DNA of 64,000 nucleotides from Victivallis sp. Marseille-Q1083 (GTDB taxonomy: Bacteria; Verrucomicrobiota; Lentisphaeria; Victivallales; Victivallaceae). Below the pieces are notes generated by a model. That model worked only from the letters and a program-made list of their open reading frames with translations, was not told the DNA's origin and did not search any database. Each line of letters opens with the position of its first letter. Within the stretch, counting starts at the first letter, position 1. Shown here piece after piece: positions 1 to 9,106 of this stretch. The stretch is from positions 2,036,001 to 2,100,000 of the forward strand of contig NZ_CAHJXL010000001.1 of NCBI RefSeq assembly GCF_903645315.1, given 5' to 3'. The position numbers and the translations under genes are program-made.

Positions 1-2
1 CC

Positions 3-245
3 GGTATTTCGCTGTCCCAGTTGAAGCTGCTGATGCGGCGGGAACTGCAGCTTTCGCCCGGTAAATTCCTCAAGGACCTGCGCTTGAGCCATGCCCGGGA
101 ATTGCTGTTGAAAACCGATCAGCCGCTCGAGCCGATCGCCCGGCAATGCGGCTACAGCAGCGCCGCCGCGTTGATCCAGGCGTTCAAGCAAGCTTACGGC
201 CATTCCCCCGGCAGCGAACGCTTCCGGCAGGGTAACCGGCCATAA
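3..245 (+). CDS. AraC-family transcriptional regulator, C-terminal fragment
   Basis: The open frame enters from the left edge of the window and ends at a TAA at 243-245, so only the last 80 or so residues are visible. They form the second half of an AraC-type DNA-binding domain: the stretch LSPGKFLKDLRLSHARELL is the linker and first helix of the second helix-turn-helix, followed by a degenerate IARQCGYSSAAALIQAFKQAYGHSP, where most family members have GF-S-S-YFSR-FK--G-SP. The sensing domain lies outside the window, so the inducer cannot be guessed. The next gene is on the opposite strand and converges with this one. Confidence 0.8.
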   Translation, partial: GISLSQLKLLMRRELQLSPGKFLKDLRLSHARELLLKTDQPLEPIARQCGYSSAAALIQAFKQAYGHSPGSERFRQGNRP

Positions 246-370
246 TTGCCCGCCGGGCTTGACGTAAGCGCCGGAAATACCGGCGCCGGTTCAGATACAG
301 CTTCGCTCCGGTGGAGCCGGAGCGACCGGCAGTGTCCGCCCGCCGGGTACGCTCCGGGACGTTAAGTTTT

Positions 371-2671
371 TTATTTGCTCAACCATTCCAGCAGCCGGCG
401 ATGTTGTTCAAGCAGCGCCCGGTCGCCGGTCTCATTGTACCGGTCGGGTTCATAAATAATTTCCTCCGCTTCCAGCAAATTCCGAATTTCCGGTTCCCGG
501 CTGTCGGCATACCGCTTCGCCAGCAGTGAAAGCAGTTCGTAATCCTCGAAGCCGTCCCGCACCAGTTCCGCCCGCAATGACGGGTAGGGCAGCGATTTGC
601 CGTCCGGCGCCGGATAGAACATCGAACCGTCGCCGTTGCCGTTCGGAAATGTTTCGGTGTCTTCCCACGGATTGACCCGCCAGTAATCCAGCCCCCAGTA
701 CAAATAACCCTGCGAACCGTATTTGAACAGCCACCAGCCGAGCGCCCGGTGCCCGGTGCCGTAGAAATCAATCTTCCAACTGTCCGGATAACGGGTTCCG
801 ACAGTACCGATACAGGTATATTGCCAATACTGTTTGCCGTTCCGCCGGCACTCTTCCCCGAATTCGGCGTCGAAAATATTGGCGTGCGGCACGAAAATAT
901 CGATGTCGTCGCGATAGGCTTGTTCATTGTCGTGGCACGAGGTCAGCAGGATGTTCAGATTGGTGCCCTGGCGGTGAATCCAGCGGCAGACCTCCTTGAT
1001 CCTGTCGGCATCGGCCGGCGCCGGCTCGTCGAAGATATACATGTAGAAATCATTCTCCCAGCCTTTTTCGGCCAGATGCCGGCTGGTCAACTGTAATTTC
1101 TGCGCTTCGATTTCCGGCTCTTTCAATTCCGGCATCGCCGTAATCCAGCCCGGATAATAACCGAGGAAGGTGTTCTTGCCGGCGGCGCGCCAGGTTTCGA
1201 CCGCCCGGTCCCAGCCGCTCCAGTCGGCGCTGACTTTGCCGTTTTCATCGACCGTGAACACCGAATCCCACGGCAGCACGATGCTGGAGCCGAACTCTTC
1301 GGCATCGAAACGGTATTCCAGGTTCTGCCGCAGAAAAGCCAACTCCATCTCCTTCGTCCAATTCGCGCCGTAATAACGCGGATCGCGTCCCTCGTTGCGA
1401 TAGATCCAGCAGGTTTTCAAGCGGCCATTTTTCGGCACCGTCACCGGATAGACCTTCAACGCCACCGGCAGCGTTTCAGTGCGGCCGCCGCATTCGACGC
1501 TCACCGTGCCGCGATAATCGCCCGGCTCGGCCGTTTCCGGCACCCGGACGGTCAGCAACAGCGCCTGATTGGCAAAAGCCGCCAGTCGGAACGGCTCGTT
1601 CGGGCATAACGGGTCCGGGTAACGTCCTTTTTCGCCGAAACCGTTCGGCGCCGGCGTCGGCTTGCTCACCGGCACATAGCCGAGCAAGTAGAGTTTCGGT
1701 TCGATCTCGTTGCCGGTTTCGTCTCGCAACGCCGAAACGGCAACCTTGATTCCGTCAAGGGCCTCGCCGCCGGCGGCGACCAGCAACTGCAGCGATTCGC
1801 CTTCGCCACGCGCCGCATCCAGTTGCAGCGCCGGCAGAATCATCGTTTCGGCCGGAAATTGATCCTGGCGCAGTTTCAACGTCGACGGCAGCGCGCTGAC
1901 GCTGCACTCCTGCGGACGGGCGGCAAAAAACTGCGCGGCCGCCGCCAGCGAAGCGAGATTGATCGGCGCGACGGTATCGAACCACTCCTGCTGGGCAGAA
2001 CGACGGTCCGGCGCTTCGAGCAGTTGGCGCCAGTCGGCCAATTGCGCCAGTCTGGCCTTGCGAAAGGCCGAATCCGGCTGTTTTTTCAATTCCGTCTCCG
2101 CCGCCGCCACCTGTTCAGCCGCCGCGTCGCATTTCCGGCGCCAGTCGGCTGCCGTATAGGGATCGTCGGTCAACACCAAATTGCTCAAAACCACCCGCCG
2201 CTCCTCCGGCGGCCGGGTCAGCCAGAGATTCCAACTGGCCATCCGTTCGACCGCCAGGCCGCTCTTCTTCAGGTCGGCAATCTTGACCAGACAGAGCGTC
2301 TCCTCTCCGGCCGGCAGCGGGAATTGGGCGATGTATTGCCGTTGTTCGGCATCATCCAGCCGCAGCGAAATTGTGAATGCCGCCGATTCATTGAACAACC
2401 GGAACGCCAGGTATTGCTCCTTGCTCCAGTCGGTCGTTGCCAGGCCGTCGCCGGCATTGAGGACGGCCGCCGGCCACTCTTCCTGCCCCTGCCGCCACTT
2501 GGGATAGGTCAACCGCCAGCCATTTTCGGTTTTTTCCGGTTTTACCTCCCGGAAAGTCCAGCCGGTCGTTTCCGGTTCCACCTGGAAATCACTCAAAGCA
2601 ACCGGTTCCGCCGCCATCAGCAAACAAGGCGAAATCACGCCCAGCGCCAATCCCAACAATCGTTTCTTCAT
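371..2671 (-). CDS. Exported DUF4091 (GH123-like) glycoside hydrolase
   Basis: A 766-residue protein with a clear Sec signal peptide (residues 1 to about 20, ending near LLMAAEP). The N-terminal third is beta-rich. A TIM-barrel-like DUF4091 domain fills the C-terminal half and ends with the family signature GYLYWGLDYWRVNPW...DGSMFYPAPDG...SLRAELVRDGFEDYELL. The adjacent acidic pair D548-E549 in YIFDEP matches the Asp-Glu pair that serves substrate-assisted catalysis in GH123 N-acetylgalactosaminidases; the actual substrate here is unknown. The start lies 30 nt after the stop of the pseudopilin gene 2702-3442, so the two are almost certainly co-transcribed from the promoter at 3497-3525. No terminator was identified after the gene. 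Confidence 0.85.
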   Translation of the reverse strand: MKKRLLGLALGVISPCLLMAAEPVALSDFQVEPETTGWTFREVKPEKTENGWRLTYPKWRQGQEEWPAAVLNAGDGLATTDWSKEQYLAFRLFNESAAFTISLRLDDAEQRQYIAQFPLPAGEETLCLVKIADLKKSGLAVERMASWNLWLTRPPEERRVVLSNLVLTDDPYTAADWRRKCDAAAEQVAAAETELKKQPDSAFRKARLAQLADWRQLLEAPDRRSAQQEWFDTVAPINLASLAAAAQFFAARPQECSVSALPSTLKLRQDQFPAETMILPALQLDAARGEGESLQLLVAAGGEALDGIKVAVSALRDETGNEIEPKLYLLGYVPVSKPTPAPNGFGEKGRYPDPLCPNEPFRLAAFANQALLLTVRVPETAEPGDYRGTVSVECGGRTETLPVALKVYPVTVPKNGRLKTCWIYRNEGRDPRYYGANWTKEMELAFLRQNLEYRFDAEEFGSSIVLPWDSVFTVDENGKVSADWSGWDRAVETWRAAGKNTFLGYYPGWITAMPELKEPEIEAQKLQLTSRHLAEKGWENDFYMYIFDEPAPADADRIKEVCRWIHRQGTNLNILLTSCHDNEQAYRDDIDIFVPHANIFDAEFGEECRRNGKQYWQYTCIGTVGTRYPDSWKIDFYGTGHRALGWWLFKYGSQGYLYWGLDYWRVNPWEDTETFPNGNGDGSMFYPAPDGKSLPYPSLRAELVRDGFEDYELLSLLAKRYADSREPEIRNLLEAEEIIYEPDRYNETGDRALLEQHRRLLEWLSK

Positions 2672-2701
2672 CCGTTTTCTCCCAGCTTGAAAACCTTTTG
2701 T

Positions 2702-3442
2702 TCAAAAAACCAGCGCGCCGCCCGGACTGCCGCTGCGCGGCAGCCAGGCGCGTTCCTCATCCGCCTGGCCGCTGTTCAACTGTTCGGCATGGCCGTCCGC
2801 TTTCAAAACGTTCAGCCGGCTGCCGTGCCGCAAATACAGCGGATACCAGCCGCCGTCGGCAATCGTTGGCATAATACCACCATTTGCAGTACACATCAAC
2901 CCCTGATCGGAATGAAATCCGTCAATTATTTCCGCAACGGCCGGCGTATCGCCGATCATATTCAGGCCGGAAGCGCCGCCGTTGGCGAATTCGGCGAATT
3001 TATGGGTTTTTTGAAACCACGGATTGTCGTCCCCCATCCGGTAGCCGAATGAATCGATATTCAAACCGTAAGTGGCATTCTGGGCCAGATAATGCTGACC
3101 GTTGGCAATTTCACCGGTTTCCTTCTCTTTTTCGAAGCAATCTTTCGGCGCCAGCGGACACTGCAAGGCTTCCGGCGAGGTGACGTAATCGTCCCGCAGC
3201 GTCTTCAACCACGGTATCCAGGCGTTGCCGGTGATCGGGTAGACCGCCAGCGCCCAATCCTGATGGTCGTCGGCATACATGAAACAGCCCAGGCCGATCT
3301 GCTTCAAATTGGCAACGCACTTGATGCTCTGGGCCGCCGCTTTCGCTTTGCTCAGCGCCGGCAGCAGCATGCTGGCGAGAATGGCGATGATCGCGATTAC
3401 GACCAGCAATTCAATCAATGTAAAATTTCTGCGGCGTTTCAT
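2702..3442 (-). CDS. Type II secretion/type IV pilin-like pseudopilin, H-X9-DG type
   Basis: A 246-residue protein. The N-terminus [22 protein letters not shown] is a class III prepilin signal: a short basic leader, a predicted prepilin-peptidase cut before Phe, Glu at mature position 5, then one hydrophobic helix. The C-terminal part carries H206-X9-D216-G217 and is otherwise poorly conserved. Proteins of this build are abundant in Lentisphaerota and Planctomycetota, and their role is not established. The start is preceded by an AGGAGGGAACC ribosome site. It is the first gene of a two-gene unit with the DUF4091 gene 371-2671. Confidence 0.85.
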   Translation of the reverse strand: MKRRRNFTLIELLVVIAIIAILASMLLPALSKAKAAAQSIKCVANLKQIGLGCFMYADDHQDWALAVYPITGNAWIPWLKTLRDDYVTSPEALQCPLAPKDCFEKEKETGEIANGQHYLAQNATYGLNIDSFGYRMGDDNPWFQKTHKFAEFANGGASGLNMIGDTPAVAEIIDGFHSDQGLMCTANGGIMPTIADGGWYPLYLRHGSRLNVLKADGHAEQLNSGQADEERAWLPRSGSPGGALVF

Positions 3443-3496
3443 GGTTCCCTCCTGTGGTTAGAAATGAAAATGGATCACCAAAAGATATCTAACCTA

Positions 3497-3525
3497 TATT
3501 TAGCAAATTTTTGCTTTTTTGTCAA
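3497..3525 (-). promoter_or_regulatory. Sigma70-type promoter of pseudopilin 2702-3442
   Basis: On the minus strand: -35 TTGACA (3525-3520), 17-bp spacer ending AATTTGC, -10 TAAATA (3502-3497). The TGC before the -10 box makes it an extended -10 promoter. The palindrome AGATATCT at 3483-3490 falls at the expected transcription start. Confidence 0.7.
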
Positions 3526-3557
3526 TAGGGAACCGCTGAAAAACACTTTTTTTTTGC

Positions 3558-3589
3558 GAAAAAAAACCGGCAGTCGCATCACTGCCGGT
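3558..3589 (-). terminator. Rho-independent terminator after DUF4838 gene
   Basis: Read on the minus strand: ACCGGCAGT, a 6-nt loop, ACTGCCGGT, then eight T residues. The 9-bp stem is perfect. It lies about 105 nt after the stop of 3695-6019 and separates that unit from the next promoter. Confidence 0.85.
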
Positions 3590-3694
3590 CGTCGCGGTAA
3601 AGAATGAAATGGACGATCCGGATGCCGGCGGAATGCGGATTGATTGCACCGGCATTGCCGCCTGGCCGCCGACCGTCTCGGATAGCCAGCCAAT

Positions 3695-6019
3695 TCAATT
3701 GCTCTTTTTTGCATCGCGTTCTTCTTCTCTGACCAGAACGATTTGATCGACCAGAATCGACTCCAATTGCGGGTTGACCGCCGCCGCAAAATAAAAGTAT
3801 TCGCCGCCTTGAAACACAAACTCGCCGATCTCCCGATAAACGTAGTCGTCCCCGGCCAGCTCGGCGACAGTACAGGTGATCGCCTTTCCCTGTCGGCCGG
3901 CCGGATCATACAGGCCGAATGTCACCGCCTCCGCCGTTTCATCCGCACCCGGGCGGGCGACAACGCGCAGGCCGGCATACGCCCGGCAGCGGTAAGGTAC
4001 CGGAGAACGGATCGGCTGCTGCAGAAACCAGCCGTTGTTTCGCGCCAGCATCCGGACCACGCGGCCGGTCACACTCTCCGGATCGTTGATGACGAACAAC
4101 TCCAGGTCCTTCGCGCCGAGCGTCCCCTCGGCCGACGGTAAGAAAAACAGCGATTCCGGAGGACATTGCCGAAAGGCGGCCGGAATGCGTTCCGGCAGAA
4201 CTTCGTCCTCCGGGGCATAAGAGAGCTTGAGGTTTCGTTCCAATTGACTGAATGGTTCATGTTCACTGAAATTGTAAGTTCCGAATTGATGGGCAGAATG
4301 CAGCGTTTCTTTCAATAATACGGCCGGATCAATCTCCGGAGAGTCCGCCGTCCGCATCGCCGGATCGTTTATCTCCGGTCGCAGCAGCAATGCGAACTGG
4401 ACGGGAAGAGCCGCCAATTCCACCCGTTTTTCATAAGGCGCCATCCCGGCCACCTGTTTCCGTGCCTGCCGCATCAGCAGATACGCCTTGAATAAAGTCG
4501 GAAAACTAAGCCATTTGTCAGTATTGTCCATCGTAAACGTCAAAGGCGGCGGCGGTTCCGAAGCCAGCTCCGTTTCCAGCAAGGACCAGTATTCCAATAA
4601 ATTCGGCGCGGCCGGACCATAATACCCTTCGATGAATTCCCGGCGCAAAGTTTCGACCGACAGATCCGGATTCCACAGTAATTTACTGCAGATCCAGATA
4701 CGCATTTCGACAAAATCGCCGAGTCGCAGAGAACCGTTATCCGCATTTAAGAAAATCAGTTTCGCCTGATGATCCCGTAGAAAACGCAGATCTTCATCAA
4801 TATAACGCAAATTCGGATAAGGCAGCAAGAAATTATAAAAATTGGCGACATAAAGCCAGCCGGCCAATTGTGCGGCATTTGCCGACCAGGCTTTCACGTC
4901 GGCCCGGAACGAAGCGTTATAAGGAGATGACGAATTGATTGGACGGGCCGCACTGGTATCCGGCGTCGAAGAGGCGCAAAGTCGGATAACCACATTATCG
5001 GCCGGTCTGACCTGTTCCGGTGCCGCGCGTGTCCAGTCGTAAGCCAGCGTTTCGATCAAAATATCCGGATAAACAGCCTTGATTTTTGCTGCAATTTCAT
5101 TGACAAAATCTAACAATACCTCCGAACCTCGGCCGGCGGCGGCCGAAAGCGCTTTCTCACAGGTTGCGCAGCAGCACTGGCCGCCGCCGTCATCCTGGCT
5201 GATCGCCACAATTTTGGCATTTGGATTGTCGCCAATCCAGGCAATTGCCTTTTGGGCGAATTCTCGCCGCATTTCCGGATTGGTTAAACAAAGCTGGGAA
5301 TTGTCTTTGCGGCGGCGGCCGTCGATTTCAGCAAACCACTCCGGATGACTGTCGAAATATTCTTCCGGCGGCAAAATGACATCGAAGGTATGGCAGAATC
5401 CGAGAATTGTCTCATGCCCGCCGTATTCCTCCGGAATTTCCAGCCAGTGCCCGTTCAACTTCCGCCGGGCAGCAAATACTGGATCGTTCAGACAATAACT
5501 TCCTTCTCGAACGATGAAAGGCGGTGCATAGCGGATCGCCAACCGCTCCGGCATTTCCAGGATGGAATGGGATGGACAATCCGTCACCGTTTCAGTCCAG
5601 AAGCGGACTCCGAAGACATCTTCCAACAATGTATAAACGGCATAAAGCGTACCACGGGGCCGAGCCCCGGACAGGAATAAATCATCGCCCTGCCGCCTCA
5701 ATATCATTTCATCCGGCTTCAATTCCCGGAAATCGATATTGAGCGCATGCCCGATCCAAACGGATTGTCCGACATAAATGGCATGGCCGTCAAACCGTTC
5801 CTGCCGGATGATCGGCAACTCCGCACCGGACAACCGCCGGATGAAAGTCTGTAATTCGACCGCCGCCGTCATTTCAGCCGCAATGGCGTCCGGCGCCACG
5901 ACAATCATGTAGTCACTGAACCCATTCTGGGCCAGAACGGAAGCTGGCCCGGCCCCGGCGGCAAGCGTCACGCTAATCAACACCCAGCTCATCCATAATT
6001 TTTGAATGATTCGCTTCAT
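3695..6019 (-). CDS. Exported DUF4838 protein (alpha-glucuronidase-like N-terminal fold)
   Basis: A 774-residue protein with a Sec signal peptide (about residues 1-30). Residues 35-135 form an alpha/beta domain with the pattern AAVELQTFIRRLSGAELPI...LYAVYTLLEDVFGVRFW, typical of the N-terminal accessory domain of GH67 and DUF4838 proteins. The DUF4838 barrel follows, with the signatures HPEWFAEIDGRR...QLCLTNPEMR and ISQDDGGGQCCCATCEKA. Enzymes of this group are thought to act on glycans, but no activity is established and the substrate cannot be read from the sequence. The gene starts 12 nt after the pseudopilin 6032-6718. With the GntR-type regulator 6798-8141 it forms a three-gene unit ended by the terminator at 3558-3589. 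Confidence 0.8.
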   Translation of the reverse strand: MKRIIQKLWMSWVLISVTLAAGAGPASVLAQNGFSDYMIVVAPDAIAAEMTAAVELQTFIRRLSGAELPIIRQERFDGHAIYVGQSVWIGHALNIDFRELKPDEMILRRQGDDLFLSGARPRGTLYAVYTLLEDVFGVRFWTETVTDCPSHSILEMPERLAIRYAPPFIVREGSYCLNDPVFAARRKLNGHWLEIPEEYGGHETILGFCHTFDVILPPEEYFDSHPEWFAEIDGRRRKDNSQLCLTNPEMRREFAQKAIAWIGDNPNAKIVAISQDDGGGQCCCATCEKALSAAAGRGSEVLLDFVNEIAAKIKAVYPDILIETLAYDWTRAAPEQVRPADNVVIRLCASSTPDTSAARPINSSSPYNASFRADVKAWSANAAQLAGWLYVANFYNFLLPYPNLRYIDEDLRFLRDHQAKLIFLNADNGSLRLGDFVEMRIWICSKLLWNPDLSVETLRREFIEGYYGPAAPNLLEYWSLLETELASEPPPPLTFTMDNTDKWLSFPTLFKAYLLMRQARKQVAGMAPYEKRVELAALPVQFALLLRPEINDPAMRTADSPEIDPAVLLKETLHSAHQFGTYNFSEHEPFSQLERNLKLSYAPEDEVLPERIPAAFRQCPPESLFFLPSAEGTLGAKDLELFVINDPESVTGRVVRMLARNNGWFLQQPIRSPVPYRCRAYAGLRVVARPGADETAEAVTFGLYDPAGRQGKAITCTVAELAGDDYVYREIGEFVFQGGEYFYFAAAVNPQLESILVDQIVLVREEERDAKKSN

Positions 6020-6031
6020 GGTCCCACCGTC

Positions 6032-6718
6032 TTACCAGAGTGGATTCGGCCAATCGAAAAATCCATAGTCCCGATTCAGCACGGTATCGTCCAATGGCCG
6101 CAAATCGACCGTGGCGGCATGGCCGTCGACAAAAGAGTTATTGGTTTTCCGGGAATGCCATAATTTCGTTGTGGTGTCGATTGCCGCATCGCGTAATGAT
6201 GTATTGGCGACATCAAACAGGAAACGATTGGCCCAGCCTCCTTTGCCATCCATCAGCGTCACCATCGTGGCCGGAGAAGGACAGGCCGACAGTTTGCGCG
6301 GCCGGACATTCTGGTCGCCGCTGGTCTGATAGACGTACATATTGCCGAGTCGGTAATTGTACATGTAGCTGATTCCCCCTTTGCGTTCGGCGTCGGCTCC
6401 GGCATCTTCCCCGCAGATGAACATCCGCCCATTTTTCGTCCAGTCGATATTCCACGGCGTTCCTGTCACATACTCGAAAAATTGAACCACATAGAGATCG
6501 TTGACGCCGTCATTCACCCCCAGGGCCAACGGCATATAATCATCGCTGTCTTCCGAATACAGAAACATGCCCAGTGAAATTTGCTTGTGGTTGCTGATGC
6601 AGTGTACCTGCTTGGCCATTTTTTTCGCCCGTGCCAATGCCGGCAGCAACATACTGGCGAGAATAGCTATGATTGCAATTACGACCAGCAATTCAATCAA
6701 TGTAAATTTTTTTCTCAT
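6032..6718 (-). CDS. Pseudopilin, H-X9-DG type
   Basis: A 228-residue protein starting [16 protein letters not shown], with a predicted prepilin-peptidase cut after the second Lys and Glu5 in the mature protein. Near the C-terminus is H188-X9-D198-G199. The ribosome site AAGGAAA precedes the ATG. It sits between the GntR-type regulator (79 nt upstream) and the DUF4838 enzyme (12 nt downstream), all on the same strand. No separate promoter matching the cassette pattern was found in the 79-nt gap, so read-through from the regulator promoter at 8194-8222 is likely. Confidence 0.85.
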   Translation of the reverse strand: MRKKFTLIELLVVIAIIAILASMLLPALARAKKMAKQVHCISNHKQISLGMFLYSEDSDDYMPLALGVNDGVNDLYVVQFFEYVTGTPWNIDWTKNGRMFICGEDAGADAERKGGISYMYNYRLGNMYVYQTSGDQNVRPRKLSACPSPATMVTLMDGKGGWANRFLFDVANTSLRDAAIDTTTKLWHSRKTNNSFVDGHAATVDLRPLDDTVLNRDYGFFDWPNPLW

Positions 6719-6797
6719 TTTTAAATTTTCCTTTCACTGTAAGTAATTAACGGGAACCGAATTTTTTCTCTTAAGTTTTCACAAAAACAATTCTTTG

Positions 6798-8141
6798 TTA
6801 TGTCGGCAGCCAGATGCTCTTCATCTTCTCGTCCATGCACTGGGCGATGTCGTCGAGCGCTTCACCGTAAAATTTATAACGTTCGAACAACGTCGACAGC
6901 GCCGAAGTCAATTCCGGCGACAACAGCTTGATTGAAATGGTCCGGTCGCCTTTTTCCGGGAAAAATTCGAGATAATCCTCCCGGGTCACCCACGGATGGT
7001 CGGCCGGCTTCATATCGCGCCGCACCGACACGCAGCCGGTGCAATCGGCCAGGCATTTCTGCAGCGGCTTGGAAACCAGAACCTTGATAAATTCCCAAAT
7101 CCGCCGCTGTTCATCCTCGGTCACCCCGGGATACATGAAGGTCCGCAGCGAAAACAACCGGTGCTGGCAGATTTTCCGGCCGTCGAGCCGGTTGGCGACG
7201 ATCCGCAACTCCTCCGGTTTCAGTTTGAATTTGCCCCCCATCTGTCGGCTGATCCAGGTTCCCATCATCAGGCAGACACCTTCTTCGCCGCGGAAAAAAC
7301 CGCAACTGGTATCCGGCAGCAGCGTGTGGCTGCCCATGATGTGCAATCCCCGCCTGCCTGCGTCGGTATTGAAAAATGGCAGCCGCAGCAGCTCCTCCCG
7401 GCTGCGCCGCTCATTGATCACCAGCGGCAGAATCCGGGAAAAAGCGAACTGAAAATTCCACAACGCATGGATTTGCCAATGCTCGCTGGCCGGGCAGCAG
7501 CCGAATTTCCGGCACTGTTCGAGGTATTGGTCCCACCAGCGCAAATCAGTGAATTCCAGCTCCCGGTCGAAATCGATCCGCTTCATGAATTGCGGATTGA
7601 TTGCCGGCTGGTAGAGAAAGGTGTAATAGGGAATCCGGACGGAACGAAACCCGAGGTCATATTCATTGAGTTGTTCGATGGTCTCGCCATAGTCGGCAAA
7701 ATTGGCATAATCCATCAAATTGCCCGGAAAAGTATTCCAGTCATCCTGGGCGATGACGGCGAAACGCTTTTCCGCCGACAACACCGGTTCGGCGAAATTT
7801 TCCAGCACGAAATCGCGCAGATTGACCTCCAGGTAAAGCTGCCGCTTTTCCAGCTCGCGGTTCAGCTCCTCCTGGAATTGCCGCAGCGGATAGAAACTGC
7901 CGCAGTCCATGAAAAAATCGACCGCCAGCCGGGAGCGCCCCTTCAGGAAGGCGCCGTTGCCGTGCACAATCTCGATGACGCCTTCCCGTTCCAGATTTTT
8001 CAACGCCTTCTGCGTACTGGCATAACTGCCGTCGCAAATCTGGCAGAACTGCGGCACCGAAGGCAGCCGGTCGCCCGGCTTCAAGGCGCCGCTGTTCTGA
8101 GCGTCCTGGATGTATTTGCGGATTCGTTCACCGATCGTCAT
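6798..8141 (-). CDS. GntR-type regulator with large solute-binding-like effector domain
   Basis: A 447-residue protein. Residues 1-70 are a GntR winged helix-turn-helix (PGDRLPSVPQFCQICDGSY, then TQKALKNLEREGVIEIVHGNG). The rest, about 375 residues, is much longer than the usual FadR or UTRA effector domains. It has features of an extracellular sugar-binding protein fold (QDDWNTFPGNLMDYAN; MMGTWISRQM; EFIKVLVSKPLQKCLADCTGCVSVRRD) but no export signal, so it should act in the cytoplasm. I infer a sugar-sensing repressor controlling itself and the following pseudopilin and DUF4838 genes. An 18-bp perfect palindrome lies just inside its transcript (8160-8177). The domain identity is by pattern only. 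Confidence 0.75.
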   Translation of the reverse strand: MTIGERIRKYIQDAQNSGALKPGDRLPSVPQFCQICDGSYASTQKALKNLEREGVIEIVHGNGAFLKGRSRLAVDFFMDCGSFYPLRQFQEELNRELEKRQLYLEVNLRDFVLENFAEPVLSAEKRFAVIAQDDWNTFPGNLMDYANFADYGETIEQLNEYDLGFRSVRIPYYTFLYQPAINPQFMKRIDFDRELEFTDLRWWDQYLEQCRKFGCCPASEHWQIHALWNFQFAFSRILPLVINERRSREELLRLPFFNTDAGRRGLHIMGSHTLLPDTSCGFFRGEEGVCLMMGTWISRQMGGKFKLKPEELRIVANRLDGRKICQHRLFSLRTFMYPGVTEDEQRRIWEFIKVLVSKPLQKCLADCTGCVSVRRDMKPADHPWVTREDYLEFFPEKGDRTISIKLLSPELTSALSTLFERYKFYGEALDDIAQCMDEKMKSIWLPT

Positions 8142-8159
8142 GGCTGCTCCCAGTATTAT

Positions 8160-8177
8160 TATCTAGATATCTAGATA
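8160..8177. promoter_or_regulatory. Candidate GntR operator, 18-bp perfect palindrome
   Basis: TATCTAGATATCTAGATA is its own reverse complement. It lies 16 nt downstream of the -10 box at 8194-8199 and 18 nt before the regulator's ATG, so a bound repressor would block early transcription. The core AGATATCTA recurs at 3483-3491 just after the -10 box of the next unit. Confidence 0.65.
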
Positions 8178-8193
8178 TCATCGTTATTGAAAT

Positions 8194-8222
8194 AGTTTAG
8201 CAAAAAATCGGCAAAAAGTCAA
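8194..8222 (-). promoter_or_regulatory. Promoter of GntR-type regulator unit
   Basis: Minus strand: -35 TTGACT (8222-8217), 17-bp spacer ending TTTTTGC, -10 TAAACT (8199-8194). Same TGC extended -10 arrangement as the other cassette promoters. Confidence 0.65.
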
Positions 8223-8372
8223 TAGCTGTCCGAAAAAAAATCGAAAAAAAATCGAAATGCCGGACCGATTCTCCGTCCGGACCGGCGGAAACGCTGCCGC
8301 AGGGATTTTCGAACGGTTGCAGAGAAGTCCCGCTTCCTCTTTAATTTCGAAAGTTCGACGAAGGATCAAGGT

Positions 8373-8449
8373 TGGTACCCCGGGCGGGAGTCGAACCCAC
8401 GACCACCTGATTAGAAGTCAGGTGCTCTATCCATCTGAGCTACCGGGGC
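8373..8449 (-). tRNA. tRNA-Arg (anticodon TCT)
   Basis: Read on the minus strand, the sequence folds into a full cloverleaf. The acceptor 5' arm GCCCCGG pairs with CCGGGGT (one G-U pair), and the D arm contains AGCTCAGATGGATAGAGC. The anticodon stem CCTGA/TCAGG holds loop CTTCTAA, giving anticodon TCT for AGA codons. The T arm contains GGTTCGACTCCC. Discriminator A is followed by an encoded CCA. No other tRNA was seen in the window. Confidence 0.95.
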
Positions 8450-8656
8450 ACTCGGGCAAGGCTACAATATGACACATTTTCCGGAAAATACAATTTTCAA
8501 ATCCATTTTTCCGGCCGGGTGCCGCCGGATTCCGCCGGACACAAAACGGACACTATTTCAACCGGCCGGCCGGAAGCGATTTGTGTTCCGCGAAAAGTTG
8601 AAGTATATTATTGGAATTCAATTGCAATAAAAAAGCATGAAAGTGGGTTTTCCGCT

Positions 8657-8965
8657 ATGGATATTTCGATTTTCGAGACGGTGATGATGGTTTGTTTCGG
8701 CTTCAGCTGGCCGTTCGCCATCCTGAAAACCATCCGGACCAAAAATCCGGCCGGTAAAAGTCTCGGTTTCAGCGTGCTGGTGCTGATCGGCTATTTTGCC
8801 GGGATTCTTTACAAGTACCTCGGCCGCTTCGATTATGTTTTTTTCCTCTACGTCATCAACTTCCTGATGGTCGGCACCGATCTGGTGTTGACCCTTTATT
8901 ATGCCAGAATGCTCCAGATCCGACAACTTACGGTCGCCCGCGCAGTTGCCGCCGGCGACCGTTAA
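8657..8965 (+). CDS. Small PQ-loop/SemiSWEET-like membrane protein
   Basis: A 102-residue protein with three hydrophobic segments: about 7-22, 36-53 and 60-82. The segment WPFAILKTIRTKNPAGKSLGFSVLVLIGYFAGILYK resembles a PQ-loop repeat, in which a Pro after the first helix is followed by a K-T/S-K-S/N turn and a second helix; one three-helix unit is the size of a SemiSWEET sugar transporter half. This is a pattern match only. An in-frame upstream extension to 8519 exists, but the hydrophobic part begins at this ATG. The neighbours (tRNA-Arg and glnS) give no functional hint. Confidence 0.6.
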   Translation: MDISIFETVMMVCFGFSWPFAILKTIRTKNPAGKSLGFSVLVLIGYFAGILYKYLGRFDYVFFLYVINFLMVGTDLVLTLYYARMLQIRQLTVARAVAAGDR

Positions 8966-9106
8966 TTCCGTGTGTTTCCTCTGGCTGTTCACCGGCGGTT
9001 CCGGGAAGGGTGCCCGGCATGCCACGGTTGAAAAAAAGTGAAAACAGCGTTATCTTAGTTGACGATATTGACTTAACTGTAATTTAGGCTTGGAGAATTT
9101 ATCATC

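Noticed and set aside
1823-3052. 409-codon plus-strand open frame
   Set aside because: Antisense to the DUF4091 and pseudopilin genes; composition is Arg/Gln/Pro-rich as expected for a shadow frame in GC-rich DNA, with no recognisable domain.
3475-3909. 144-codon minus-strand open frame across the terminator
   Set aside because: Overlaps the end of the DUF4838 gene in another frame and runs through a strong terminator and the next promoter.
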